33,230 nt of DNA from Bacillota bacterium (lineage in GTDB: Bacteria; Bacillota; Clostridia; Christensenellales; CAG-138): positions 1 to 33,230 of the forward strand of contig JAEWCL010000010.1 of the NCBI GenBank assembly GCA_023390655.1. Reading direction: 5' to 3'. The translations under genes were made by a program, and so were the position numbers. Under the pieces are notes generated by a model. The model was given only the letters and a program-made list of their open reading frames with translations, did not search any database and had not been told where the DNA came from. Positions 24,370 to 32,528 of the stretch are shown in pieces; position 1 is the first letter of the stretch, and each line of letters opens with the position of its first letter.

Positions 24370-24556
24370 TTTGCACCGGTTCAGGCAAGTCTTCTGACTC
24401 GCGGCGTCTTTGCCCACGGCGGCCTTCCCGGAACATTCCAGTGGCGCAACATGCTATGGACTCTGCCGCTACAGCGACGGGATCGTGGGGAAGTTGATTG
24501 TTCCCTCTTCCTTGTTAGGCCGGCCGTGAAATACGGCCCGATGGCACCTGAAATCC
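24370..24556 (-). promoter_or_regulatory. Cobalamin (B12) riboswitch
   Basis: Minus strand carries the class signatures in order: AGGTGCC near the 5' end, a variable arm, GCCACTG followed by GGGAAGGC, then the B12 box AGTCAGAAGACTTGCCTG near the 3' end. High cobalamin should turn off the DUF4430 and ECF S genes. About 110 bases with two hairpins separate the aptamer from the start codon. The motifs are those of the classic adenosylcobalamin-type aptamer; the exact subtype is not determined. Confidence 0.92.
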
Positions 24557-24576
24557 ACACTATATAATTTGTAAAG

Positions 24577-24605
24577 AGTATAGCATAGCCGCATGGACCA
24601 TACAA
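24577..24605 (-). promoter_or_regulatory. Promoter of the cobalamin-riboswitch operon
   Basis: Minus strand: TTGTAT, 17-base spacer, TATACT, about 20 bases before the aptamer. It lies directly after the mtlD stop in the same direction, and no terminator was seen between. Confidence 0.6.
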
Positions 24606-24623
24606 GGGAAGCGGCGCGTGGCA

Positions 24624-25832
24624 CTAAATAATCGGCCCCCTGTGCGCAGACCGCAGCGCGTCTGCGCGGCGCAGCACCGCTTCAAGCGGAGTGTGCGCGG
24701 CAAATAGCGCATGGAATTCCAGGATCACAGGAAGGAGGGCGCTGTCTTTAGAAAGGCCGCTTACTTCAAGCAGGGCCTTTTTTGCGTTCTTTTCGGATTG
24801 CTCCAGGTTCTCCTGCGCAAGGAACGCATGGACCGCAGCGCCTGCGCCCAGGCAGATGAACACGGGAATACTGCGCTCCTCCATACAAAGGCTGGCAGAG
24901 CCGATCATACGGTCCGCCGGGGAAAGCTTTCTTCTCGCGTCAGCGCCCACGCGCGCGCAGGTATCGCCCAGGGCCGCGTTCTGGAAGCGGACAAGGAGGT
25001 CATCGATATGCATGGAGATATCGCCCGCGTTGACGCCATAGCGTGCGGACAGCGCAAACGCGCTTTCGAGCATGGCGTTGTGCACCATCAGGCGGATATG
25101 GGGAATGGCGATACTTTCGTAAATATACGTGTTGCCCGCAAGCTGGCCAAGGTAGGCGCAGGTCGCGTGGCCCATGTTATGAATATAGAGCTTGCGCTTG
25201 ATGTAAAAATCAAACGGCGAGAAGGGGACCAGGTTATGAAGCTTGGGAATCTCGCCAACAAACGCGGCTTTGTCCACCGGCAGGTAATCGTATTTTTCCA
25301 CACAGACGCGCAGCGGGTTACCGTCCTGCATTTCGGGCCTCTGGATAGGAACCATGCGGCCGATGGAAGCTTCCACCAAGCCGATGTAGGTGTCCATCAG
25401 GCGCTGCTCCCGCTCGTCCATATGCGATTTTAGCATCCCCTCAAGGATTTTATTTGCATCCATCAGGTTTTCGCAGATGATGATGTTGAGCGGGCGCGGG
25501 TTCACAAAACGCTTTTTTAAACCCGCGGCAATCAGCGGCGCAACGTGCTTGAGTACGTTGACGCCCACGGCGGTTGCCATGATGTCGGCTTCAGCGATGG
25601 CGTCGGTTACGGCGTCTACATCCCGCCCGTCGATCGCGGTCACATTCTGGACCGGAATATCCGTAAAGCCCTCATTGCTGACGATGCGCTGTGGGTAAGC
25701 GCCATCCTCCCTGAGCCGGGAGACCACAGACTCCGCTACGTCAATGAAGCTGACTTCATAACCGGATTGTGAAAACAGCGCGCCGATAAAACCGCGCCCG
25801 ATATTGCCTGCGCCATACATGATTGCCTTCAT
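24624..25832 (-). CDS. mtlD: Mannitol-1-phosphate 5-dehydrogenase family protein
   Basis: 402 residues, slightly longer than typical MtlD (about 382). The NAD-binding motif GAGNIGRGF is at 7-15; further matches are IICENLMDANK, VEASIGRMVPIQ and the active-site block KRKLYIHNMGHATCAYLG, with Lys and His in the positions conserved in polyol dehydrogenases. It interconverts a hexitol phosphate and fructose 6-phosphate in the cytoplasm, with NAD. No mannitol PTS genes are near. The neighbouring LacI regulator, Mgl-type transporter, aldo/keto reductase and AraD suggest a wider sugar/polyol region, so a related phosphorylated polyol could be the real substrate. The ATG has TGAGGA about nine bases upstream. 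Confidence 0.87.
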   Translation of the reverse strand: MKAIMYGAGNIGRGFIGALFSQSGYEVSFIDVAESVVSRLREDGAYPQRIVSNEGFTDIPVQNVTAIDGRDVDAVTDAIAEADIMATAVGVNVLKHVAPLIAAGLKKRFVNPRPLNIIICENLMDANKILEGMLKSHMDEREQRLMDTYIGLVEASIGRMVPIQRPEMQDGNPLRVCVEKYDYLPVDKAAFVGEIPKLHNLVPFSPFDFYIKRKLYIHNMGHATCAYLGQLAGNTYIYESIAIPHIRLMVHNAMLESAFALSARYGVNAGDISMHIDDLLVRFQNAALGDTCARVGADARRKLSPADRMIGSASLCMEERSIPVFICLGAGAAVHAFLAQENLEQSEKNAKKALLEVSGLSKDSALLPVILEFHALFAAHTPLEAVLRRADALRSAHRGPII

Positions 25833-25883
25833 AGCGTCAAATCCTCACACTTTGTTGATTGGCGGGAGAGACCCGCAAGCTTT

Positions 25884-25912
25884 AGTATACAGACAAATGC
25901 CAAAAGGCACAA
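25884..25912 (-). promoter_or_regulatory. Candidate promoter of mtlD
   Basis: Minus strand: TTGTGC, 17-base spacer, TATACT. An imperfect 14-bp palindrome with central CG (ctttatcgattaag, 25923-25936) lies just upstream and could bind the divergent LacI-family regulator, though it differs from the mgl operator. Confidence 0.45.
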
Positions 25913-26065
25913 TACAGGGCTACTTTATCGATTAAGCTCCGGGTATGGCATATGGCTTATATCATGCCAATAGAAATAGACAAGCCGAAAAAAACATGCT
26001 ATCATCGTCTCACAAGCTCTGACAATCTGCAAAATGCACTTTAATCGAAGGGTGATACACAACGT

Positions 26066-27115
26066 ATGCCGCCAAGACCAAAGAACCGTACCACGCTCAA
26101 GGATGTGGCGCAAAAGACCGGCTACAGCATCAATACGGTTTCGCGCGCGCTCAGGAACATGCAGGACATTTCCGAGGAGACGCGCAAGCATATCCGCCAT
26201 GTGGCGCAGGAAATGGGTTATGTGGGCAATACCATCGCTTCGAGCCTGCGCTCGGGGTATACGCACACCATCGCCGTTATTGTCGGGGACGTTTCCAATC
26301 TTTTTTACAGCATCATCACGGAGGAAGTGGAGCGCAACGCGAGAAAGCACGGCTATTCCACGATTTTATTGAATACGTCCGAAGAGGAAGAAGCGGAATA
26401 TATCGCGATCCAGACGGCGCTCAACCGGAATGTGGACGGCATTTTGATCTGCCCCGCGCAGCATTCGGAACGCAATACGCATTTCTTAAAAGAGTCAGGC
26501 GTGCCGTTTGTGTTTTTTGCCCGGCGTTCCTTTGAGATCGATACGGATTTTGTGGTGGGGGATGACCGCTTGGGCGGATATCAGGCGACAAAGTTCCTGC
26601 TGGACAATGGCCACAGGGATATCCTTTTGGTACAAGGGCCGGCTTATAATGCAAGCGCCTTGAACCGCAGGCTTGGGTACTGCGACGCGCTTGGCGAAGC
26701 GGGAATCCCGGTGCGGAAGTCGCTCATCTGCGAGGTGCCCATCAAGGGGGACGGCAGCCAGCGTATCATTGGGAGCCTGCTTAAAAAAGACACGCAGTTT
26801 ACCGCGATATTTGCCTACAGCGACCTTGTCGCCATGGGGCTGATGGAATACCTGCAGAACGAGGGATACCGTATCCCCGAGGATTTTTCCATTATAGGGT
26901 TTGATAATATCCAGTCCAATTTCCGGCTGCCCATTCATCTTGCAAGCATCGACAACTGCAAGACGCAAATTGCCGCGCAGGCGGTGGAAATCCTCCTAAA
27001 GCGCATCCGCAGCGAGCATCCGGCGGAAGGGTATTATCAGAACACGCTTGAAACCACGCTTGTGCCGCGCCGCAGCGTGCAATATCTAGAACAAGCTTCC
27101 CTGAAAACCAAGTAA
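26066..27115 (+). CDS. LacI-family transcriptional regulator
   Basis: 349 residues. The N-terminal helix-turn-helix and hinge (TLKDVAQKTGYSINTVSRAL at 10-29, then ASSLRSG) are typical LacI features; a periplasmic-binding-like sensor domain follows (IAVIVGDVSNLFYS, GILICPAQ, FTAIFAYSDLVAMGLMEYL, SIIGFDNI). It lies divergently from mtlD and directly ahead of mglBAC. A perfect LacI-type palindrome sits on the mglB promoter, so repression of the mgl operon relieved by a sugar is the likely role. The best ribosome site (GAAGGG) is 13 bases from the ATG. A short inverted repeat overlaps the stop (27112-27132) without a T run. Confidence 0.92.
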   Translation: MPPRPKNRTTLKDVAQKTGYSINTVSRALRNMQDISEETRKHIRHVAQEMGYVGNTIASSLRSGYTHTIAVIVGDVSNLFYSIITEEVERNARKHGYSTILLNTSEEEEAEYIAIQTALNRNVDGILICPAQHSERNTHFLKESGVPFVFFARRSFEIDTDFVVGDDRLGGYQATKFLLDNGHRDILLVQGPAYNASALNRRLGYCDALGEAGIPVRKSLICEVPIKGDGSQRIIGSLLKKDTQFTAIFAYSDLVAMGLMEYLQNEGYRIPEDFSIIGFDNIQSNFRLPIHLASIDNCKTQIAAQAVEILLKRIRSEHPAEGYYQNTLETTLVPRRSVQYLEQASLKTK

Positions 27116-27203
27116 ACAGGGATTCTGTTTACATAAACATGCACGTCTGCTAAAATCAGCTTATATTTTTACAATTCAATACATGTTTCTGATTTGACGA
27201 TGC

Positions 27204-27232
27204 TTGACATTTTTTATGATCCGATGTATAAT
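27204..27232 (+). promoter_or_regulatory. Consensus promoter of the mgl operon
   Basis: Perfect TTGACA, 17-base spacer, perfect TATAAT. Such a strong core promoter fits a gene set that is held off by a repressor. The leader to mglB is about 215 nt. Confidence 0.88.
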
Positions 27233-27233
27233 A

Positions 27234-27247
27234 CATTAACGTTAATG
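27234..27247 (+). promoter_or_regulatory. LacI-family operator at the mgl transcription start
   Basis: A perfect 14-bp palindrome, CATTAACGTTAATG, with the central CG usual for LacI/CcpA-type operators. It begins two bases after the -10 box and covers the predicted start site, where a bound repressor would block RNA polymerase. The regulator encoded at 26066-27115 is the natural candidate. Confidence 0.82.
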
Positions 27248-27453
27248 GTACGAGTTGTTTCATACGAGCCCGTTGCCCGCACAGGATATCCACTTTCTGA
27301 ATACCACATATTTTTTACTGTTTTTTTATAGGTCTTTTACCCAAACAAACGCAATCGCAAACCGCAAAACAAATGCCGCCTCCGTTGTACTGATCGCGCT
27401 TAAAGGGCGAGGTTGCTCTTTAAACAATACACATCATATCAAGGAGGAACACT

Positions 27454-28548
27454 ATGAAAAAACTGTTTGCTCTGATCATGGCACTCGCGCTGGTCGTGTC
27501 CATGGCGGCTTGCGCACCCTCGGCAGCCCCCAACACTCCCGCTGCCCCTGCCTCGGAAGCGCCCGCACAGCAGCCGTCAGCTCCGGCCGCAGAAGCGCCC
27601 AAGGAACTCGATATCGGCGTTCTTGTCTGGAAATTTGACGATGCGTATGGTTCCACCGTGCGTACCGCAATGACGAAGTACGCCGAAGAAATCGGCGCCA
27701 AGCTTGGCGTCAAGATCAAGTTGGAAATGCAGGACGCGAACGACAGCATGGCGACCCAGAACGACCAGGCGGATATCATGTTCGCGTCCCAGCCCGATTT
27801 TGTCATCATCAACCTCGCGGAAGTCGCTTCCGGCCAGAGCCTGGTGGACAAGGCGAACGGCGTACCGTTCCTCTTCTACAACAAGGAGCCCGTGGAAAAC
27901 ACCATTCAGTCCGTCATCAAGGATCCCGGCTCCATCTTCATCGGCACCACCCCGCGTGAAGCCGGCGATATGCAGGGCGAAATCCTTGCAGATCTCTATA
28001 AGGCGGACGCCTCCATCGATAAGAACGGCGACGGCAAGCTCCAGTACCTCATGTTCATGGGCGAGCCCAACAACCCCGAAGCCATTGCGCGCAGCCAGTA
28101 TTCCGTAGAGACGGCTGAAAAGAACGGCCTCAAGCTTGAGCAGCTGGGCCAGACCCTTGTCTGCAACTGGGATCAGGCGCAGGCACAGGACGCGATGACG
28201 GCGGCGTTTGCAAACTTCGGCGATCAGATCGAAGTCATTTTCGCCAACAACGACATGATGGGCCTTGGCGCGATTGCCGCCCTCAACGCGGTTGGCTATA
28301 ACACCGGCGTGGCGGGCGATCCGCAGATTGTGGTCATCGGCGTTGACGCGGTTGACGCGGCGCTTGAAGCCATCAAGGCCGGTAAGATGACGGCTACCGT
28401 ACAGCAGGATGGCGACGCCATGGGCAAAGCCTGCGTGACGCTCGCGGTCAACAAGGCGCTCGGCAAGGACTTCCTTGACGGTACCGACTATCAGATCGCA
28501 GCTGACGGTTACTCCATCCGTATCCCGTATGCCAAGATCACGAAATAA
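27454..28548 (+). CDS. mglB: Galactose/glucose-type sugar-binding lipoprotein of an ABC transporter
   Basis: 364 residues. Signal peptide with lipobox MAAC, Cys20 being lipidated; an Ala/Pro-rich linker to about residue 49; then a type-1 periplasmic-binding domain. The EF-hand-like calcium loop DKNGDGKLQ (189-197) followed by LMFMGEPNNPEA, and VIFANNDMMGLGAIAAL, VIGVDAVDAALEAIKAG and the GTDYQIA ending all parallel E. coli MglB. It binds a sugar outside the cell and hands it to MglA/MglC. Galactose or glucose is the family's usual ligand; the downstream AraD makes a pentose possible. The start has AAGGAGG about six bases upstream. Confidence 0.92.
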   Translation: MKKLFALIMALALVVSMAACAPSAAPNTPAAPASEAPAQQPSAPAAEAPKELDIGVLVWKFDDAYGSTVRTAMTKYAEEIGAKLGVKIKLEMQDANDSMATQNDQADIMFASQPDFVIINLAEVASGQSLVDKANGVPFLFYNKEPVENTIQSVIKDPGSIFIGTTPREAGDMQGEILADLYKADASIDKNGDGKLQYLMFMGEPNNPEAIARSQYSVETAEKNGLKLEQLGQTLVCNWDQAQAQDAMTAAFANFGDQIEVIFANNDMMGLGAIAALNAVGYNTGVAGDPQIVVIGVDAVDAALEAIKAGKMTATVQQDGDAMGKACVTLAVNKALGKDFLDGTDYQIAADGYSIRIPYAKITK

Positions 28549-28586
28549 CAACAGCCGGTTCTGAAGCGGCTGAAGAACTCAACCAG

Positions 28587-28628
28587 AGAGGCGTCCTATA
28601 TAGGATGCGTCCCAAATGGGACGCCTCT
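28587..28628 (+). terminator. Hairpin between mglB and mglA (attenuator or mRNA stabiliser)
   Basis: Two alternative stems use the same right arm: an outer 10-bp stem agaggcgtcc / ggacgcctct and an inner 7-bp stem gcgtccc / gggacgc with AAAT loop. A short CCTTTTA follows, a poor terminator. Such hairpins usually let the binding-protein gene be expressed more than the ATPase and permease. Confidence 0.55.
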
Positions 28629-28659
28629 CCTTTTAGATCAAGGAGCTGGTGAATACAAC

Positions 28660-30174
28660 ATGGAAGAAACCTATCTGCTTGAAATGCTCGATATTGATAA
28701 GTCCTTTCCCGGCGTCAAGGCGCTTGACCGCGCGCAGCTTAGGCTCAAGGGCGGTACTGTGCATGCGCTGATGGGGGAGAACGGCGCGGGAAAGAGCACT
28801 TTGATGAAGTGCCTTTTTGGCATTTATAAGAAAGACGCCGGAACCATCAAGATGGAAGGCAAGCCCGTCAACTTTATCAACCCCCGCAACGCGCTTGATA
28901 ACGGCGTTGCGATGGTGCACCAGGAGCTTAACCAGGTGCTGCGGCGTAACGTTATGGAAAACATGTGGCTGGGTCGTTTTCCCGGAAAGCATGGCGTGGT
29001 CGACCACAAGGCCATGTACAATGAAACAAAGCGGATATTTGATGAACTGGAAATTGACGTCAACCCCAAGGTCATGATCCATACGCTTTCCGTATCCAAA
29101 CGCCAGATGGTGGAAATCGCAAAAGCCGTTTCCTACAACGCAAAGATTCTGGTGCTTGATGAGCCGACCTCTTCCCTGACGGACGACGAGGTGGAGCATC
29201 TGTTCCGTATCCTCAATAAATTGTGCGAAAAAAATGTAGGCATTATCTACATCTCTCATAGAATGGATGAAATCCTCCGCATCTGCACCGATGTGACGAT
29301 TATGCGGGACGGCCAGTGGGTGGCAACCCGCCCGGCTGCAGAACTGAATACCGATGAAATCATCCGCCTGATGGTCAACCGCGATATGGAACACCGCTTT
29401 CCGCCGAAAAGCAATACGCCGGGTGAAGTGCTCCTCGAGGTGGACAATGTTTCCGGCAAGTATGCCCCGGCATGTTCGGATGTGAGCTTTACGCTCCGTA
29501 CGGGCGAAATCTTAGGCATATCCGGCCTTGTCGGCTCCAGGCGTACGGAGCTCTTAGGCACGCTGTTCGGTGTCAATACATTAGGCGCAGGTGAGATCCG
29601 GCTCCATGGCAAACCCATCCAGAATAAGACGGCGCGCGCCGCGATTAAAAACGGATTCGCGCTGATTACGGAGGAACGCCGCGCAACGGGATTGTTCCCG
29701 GAGATGAACATTCTCTTTAACTCCATTATTGCCAATGTAAATTCCTATGCAAAGGCGGGCTTTCTCAACAGCAGGCGTATGGGGAAGGACACGTCCTGGG
29801 TGGTGGATAGCCTCAAGGTGAAGACACCGGGACAGAAAACGCATATTAAATACCTTTCGGGCGGCAACCAGCAAAAGGTGATTATTGGACGATGGCTGCT
29901 GACCAGTCCCGAGGTGTTGCTCTTGGACGAACCGACGCGCGGCATCGACGTCGGCGCAAAATATGAAATTTATCAGTTGATCCTTGACCTTGCAAAACAG
30001 GGCAAGGGGGTCATCATGGTCTCCTCTGAAATGCCGGAGCTCTTGGGCATCTGCGACCGCATCCTCGTCATGAGCAACGGGCGCATGAGCGGCATTGTGG
30101 AGCGGGGGAAGGACTTTGGCGCAGTGGAAGGCGAACAGGAAACCATCATGCGGCTGGCAGCAAAATACGTTTAG
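28660..30174 (+). CDS. mglA: Sugar ABC transporter ATPase, two-domain (MglA type)
   Basis: 504 residues with two ABC domains. Domain 1: Walker A GENGAGKST, Q-loop MVHQELNQV, signature region LSVSKRQMVEIAKA, Walker B ILVLDEPTSSL. Domain 2: the degenerate P-loop GLVGSRRTEL usual for this family, then LSGGNQQKV and LLLDEPTRGIDVGAK. It energises sugar import with MglC at the cytoplasmic face. The AAGGAG site is 14 bases from the ATG, unusually far; translation may be weak or helped by the preceding hairpin. It is followed by mglC after 20 bases. Confidence 0.95.
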   Translation: MEETYLLEMLDIDKSFPGVKALDRAQLRLKGGTVHALMGENGAGKSTLMKCLFGIYKKDAGTIKMEGKPVNFINPRNALDNGVAMVHQELNQVLRRNVMENMWLGRFPGKHGVVDHKAMYNETKRIFDELEIDVNPKVMIHTLSVSKRQMVEIAKAVSYNAKILVLDEPTSSLTDDEVEHLFRILNKLCEKNVGIIYISHRMDEILRICTDVTIMRDGQWVATRPAAELNTDEIIRLMVNRDMEHRFPPKSNTPGEVLLEVDNVSGKYAPACSDVSFTLRTGEILGISGLVGSRRTELLGTLFGVNTLGAGEIRLHGKPIQNKTARAAIKNGFALITEERRATGLFPEMNILFNSIIANVNSYAKAGFLNSRRMGKDTSWVVDSLKVKTPGQKTHIKYLSGGNQQKVIIGRWLLTSPEVLLLDEPTRGIDVGAKYEIYQLILDLAKQGKGVIMVSSEMPELLGICDRILVMSNGRMSGIVERGKDFGAVEGEQETIMRLAAKYV

Positions 30175-30194
30175 GGAACCGGGGGCAGCAGTTT

Positions 30195-31226
30195 ATGGAA
30201 AAAGCAAAAGGCAACCACAAAAAAATCGGCGAATTTCTGCTTAATTACGCGCTCTATTTCATACTGGGCGTCATCATCTTCGCGGTGATCATCATTGAGC
30301 CGAAGTTTGCGACACTCTCAAACTTCATCAACATCCTCAAGCAGGCGTCCACTAAGGGTATCCTTGCGTTGGGGTGCGCGGGGCTTATCGTGCTTGCGGG
30401 CACGGACCTTTCCATCGGCCGTGTGCTGGGGCTTTCCGCGGCGGTCACAGCATCGCTGGTGCAGTCCACACAATACGCTTCGAGGATGTACCCGCAGATC
30501 ACGGAGCCCGTCAGCCTCTGGATTCCATTTGCGCTCTCCATTCTGGTGGCGGTGATCTTCAGCCTGATCAACGGCTTTGGCGTTGCAAAGCTGCACCTGC
30601 ACGCGTTTATCATTACGCTGGGTACTCAGCTGATCGCATACGGCACGACATGTATCTATATCGAGTCGCAGCCTTCGGGTTCGGCGCAGGCGCTCTCCAC
30701 GTTTGAACAGCCGTTTTTGAACATCGTCAACAATACCGTAAAGATATCGGACACCGTAAAGATACCATATGTCATTTTCTACTTCCTGATTCTCGCGGTG
30801 ATCATGTACTTTATCTGGAACAAGACGACGCTTGGCAAGAACATGTTCGCTGTCGGCGGCAATGAGGAAGCCGCGGCGGTTTCCGGCGTGAACGTACCAA
30901 AGACCATCATGCTGGTGTACCTCATGGCGGGTGTACTCTACGGCATCGCGGCGTTCCTGGAAGCCGCGCGCGTACAGTCGGTTGGTGCAAATACCGGCAT
31001 CAACTATGAGCTTGACGCGATTTCTGCCTGCGTCATCGGCGGCGTTTCCTTCTCAGGCGGTGTTGGTAACATTCCGGGCGTTGTGGTGGGCAGCATCATT
31101 TTGCAGGCCATCAACTACAGTCTCTACTTCCTGGGCATCAACGCGTACCTGCAATACATCATCAAGGGCCTGATCATCATACTGGCGGTCGCAATCGACG
31201 TACGCAAGTACCTTGCAAAGAAATAG
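30195..31226 (+). CDS. mglC: Sugar ABC transporter permease (MglC type)
   Basis: 343 residues with about nine or ten hydrophobic helices (BPD_transp_2 family). The match to E. coli MglC is strong along the length: ALGCAGLIVLAGTDLSIGR, WNKTTLGKNMFAVGGNEEAA-VSGVNV, YELDAISACVIGGVSFSGGVG and the YLQYIIKGLIIILAVAIDVRKY end. It forms the membrane channel of the transporter. GGGGGCAG precedes the ATG. The stop is three bases before the start of a small membrane protein gene, so that gene belongs to the operon. Confidence 0.95.
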   Translation: MEKAKGNHKKIGEFLLNYALYFILGVIIFAVIIIEPKFATLSNFINILKQASTKGILALGCAGLIVLAGTDLSIGRVLGLSAAVTASLVQSTQYASRMYPQITEPVSLWIPFALSILVAVIFSLINGFGVAKLHLHAFIITLGTQLIAYGTTCIYIESQPSGSAQALSTFEQPFLNIVNNTVKISDTVKIPYVIFYFLILAVIMYFIWNKTTLGKNMFAVGGNEEAAAVSGVNVPKTIMLVYLMAGVLYGIAAFLEAARVQSVGANTGINYELDAISACVIGGVSFSGGVGNIPGVVVGSIILQAINYSLYFLGINAYLQYIIKGLIIILAVAIDVRKYLAKK

Positions 31227-31229
31227 CGT

Positions 31230-31433
31230 ATGGAAAACAGGAACCGCAACATGCGTCCGCTCAAGCTGCCGGACGGGCAGCAGGTGGTGGAGAACGCACC
31301 CGTGCAAAAGAGACGGTACAGGCTGTATGATAAAATCAAAATATCCAAACAGGGGATGGATTTGGTGATTGTCGTCATCATAGGGCTGTTGCTCGTTTGT
31401 CTGATCGCAGGCATTGTGCTTGCGCGGGGCTGA
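31230..31433 (+). CDS. Small single-span membrane protein in the mgl operon
   Basis: 67 residues: a polar N-terminal part (MENRNRNMRPLKLPDGQQVVENAPVQ), a basic stretch (KRRYRLYDKIKISKQG) and one C-terminal membrane helix (MDLVIVVIIGLLLVCLIAGIVLA). The basic segment before the helix predicts that the N-terminus is cytoplasmic. It starts three bases after mglC, without a separate strong ribosome site, and is followed by a hairpin, so it looks like the last gene of the transporter transcript. I do not recognise a family; an accessory or regulatory subunit of the transporter is a guess from position alone. Confidence 0.68.
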   Translation: MENRNRNMRPLKLPDGQQVVENAPVQKRRYRLYDKIKISKQGMDLVIVVIIGLLLVCLIAGIVLARG

Positions 31434-31464
31434 GGCTGGGGGCAGAATAAGAACAAAGGAATAC

Positions 31465-31497
31465 GGTTGCCCTGCACAAGCGGGGCAACCATTTCTA
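31465..31497 (+). terminator. Hairpin closing the mgl operon
   Basis: Stem ggttgccc / gggcaacc with a ten-base loop, followed by ATTTCTA. The T run is poor, so readthrough into the aldo/keto reductase gene is likely. Confidence 0.6.
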
Positions 31498-31534
31498 TAA
31501 GAAGCTATTCTCTGAAGAAAAGGAGCAAAACGGC

Positions 31535-32500
31535 ATGCGGTATGCACAAATAAAAGGGGTATCCCTTCCGGTTTCACGCATTGTGTTCGGCTGCGCATTC
31601 CCCGCGATGCTGCGGGGCGAGGATGTGGGTGGTACGCTTGACGCCGCTTTGGCGGCAGGCATCAACGCGTTTGATACCGCGGAGAATTATCAGGGCAGCG
31701 AGGAGGCGTTGGGACGCTGGATCAAAAGCCGCAACATCCGCGAAAAGATTGTGCTTATTACAAAGGGCGCGCACCCGTATCAGGGCGTGGACCGCGTGAC
31801 ACCCGATGAAATCAGGCGGGATGTGGAAAAATCTCTCTTGCGCCTGCAGACGGAGTTTATCGACATATACCTGCTGCACCGGGACGACCTCCATGTGGAG
31901 GTCGGGCCGATTGTGGAGTGTCTGCACGCCTTCCGGGAAGCCGGGAAAATCGGCATATACGGCGGCTCCAACTGGAGTGCGGCACGTATCGCAGAAGCGA
32001 ATGCGTATGCCGCGGCGCACGGCCTGTTCCCGTTTGCGGCAACAAGCCCGCAGTTCGGATTGGCCGTCATGGTGCGCGATCCGTGGGGCGGCAGCGGCGG
32101 GTGCCTGAGTATTTCAGGAGAGGAACGCGCAGACGAGCGCGTATGGTATAATCAGCAGGGGATGCCGGTGTTCGCATATTCCAGCCTGGGGCACGGCATG
32201 CTTTCAGGAAAGCTCAAAAGTGAAGATTGGGAGAATGCCGCGGACATACTCAATGCCGATGCGCTGCACGGGTACTACGATGAAATCAACCATGGCCGCC
32301 TCAGGCGCGCCGAAGAGCTGGCAGCGCAGAAGGGTTGCTCCGTAGCGGACATTGCCATCGCCTGGTTATTGCATCAGGGAGAGCATGTGTTCCCGATCAT
32401 TGCGGCAAGCACGCCCGCGCATGTGGACCGGAATATAGGGGCACTGTTGGTGCGCCTTTCTACGGACGAATGCGATTACCTTGTATCGGGCGGCTGGTGA
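31535..32500 (+). CDS. Aldo/keto reductase
   Basis: 321 residues, one TIM-barrel AKR domain. The catalytic tetrad is visible: Asp47 and Tyr52 (FDTAENYQGSEEALG), Lys77 (LITKGAH) and His115 (YLLHRDD). It should reduce an aldehyde or ketose, or oxidise a polyol, with NADP(H) in the cytoplasm. The sequence GVPLPVSRI-like start and the HRDD motif place it near the oxidoreductase group found in sugar clusters. AAGGAG lies nine bases before the ATG. It sits between mglBAC and araD, so a role in converting the imported sugar is likely. Confidence 0.9.
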   Translation: MRYAQIKGVSLPVSRIVFGCAFPAMLRGEDVGGTLDAALAAGINAFDTAENYQGSEEALGRWIKSRNIREKIVLITKGAHPYQGVDRVTPDEIRRDVEKSLLRLQTEFIDIYLLHRDDLHVEVGPIVECLHAFREAGKIGIYGGSNWSAARIAEANAYAAAHGLFPFAATSPQFGLAVMVRDPWGGSGGCLSISGEERADERVWYNQQGMPVFAYSSLGHGMLSGKLKSEDWENAADILNADALHGYYDEINHGRLRRAEELAAQKGCSVADIAIAWLLHQGEHVFPIIAASTPAHVDRNIGALLVRLSTDECDYLVSGGW

Positions 32501-32528
32501 TCCATCAGACAAACAGAGGAGAAGCGAT

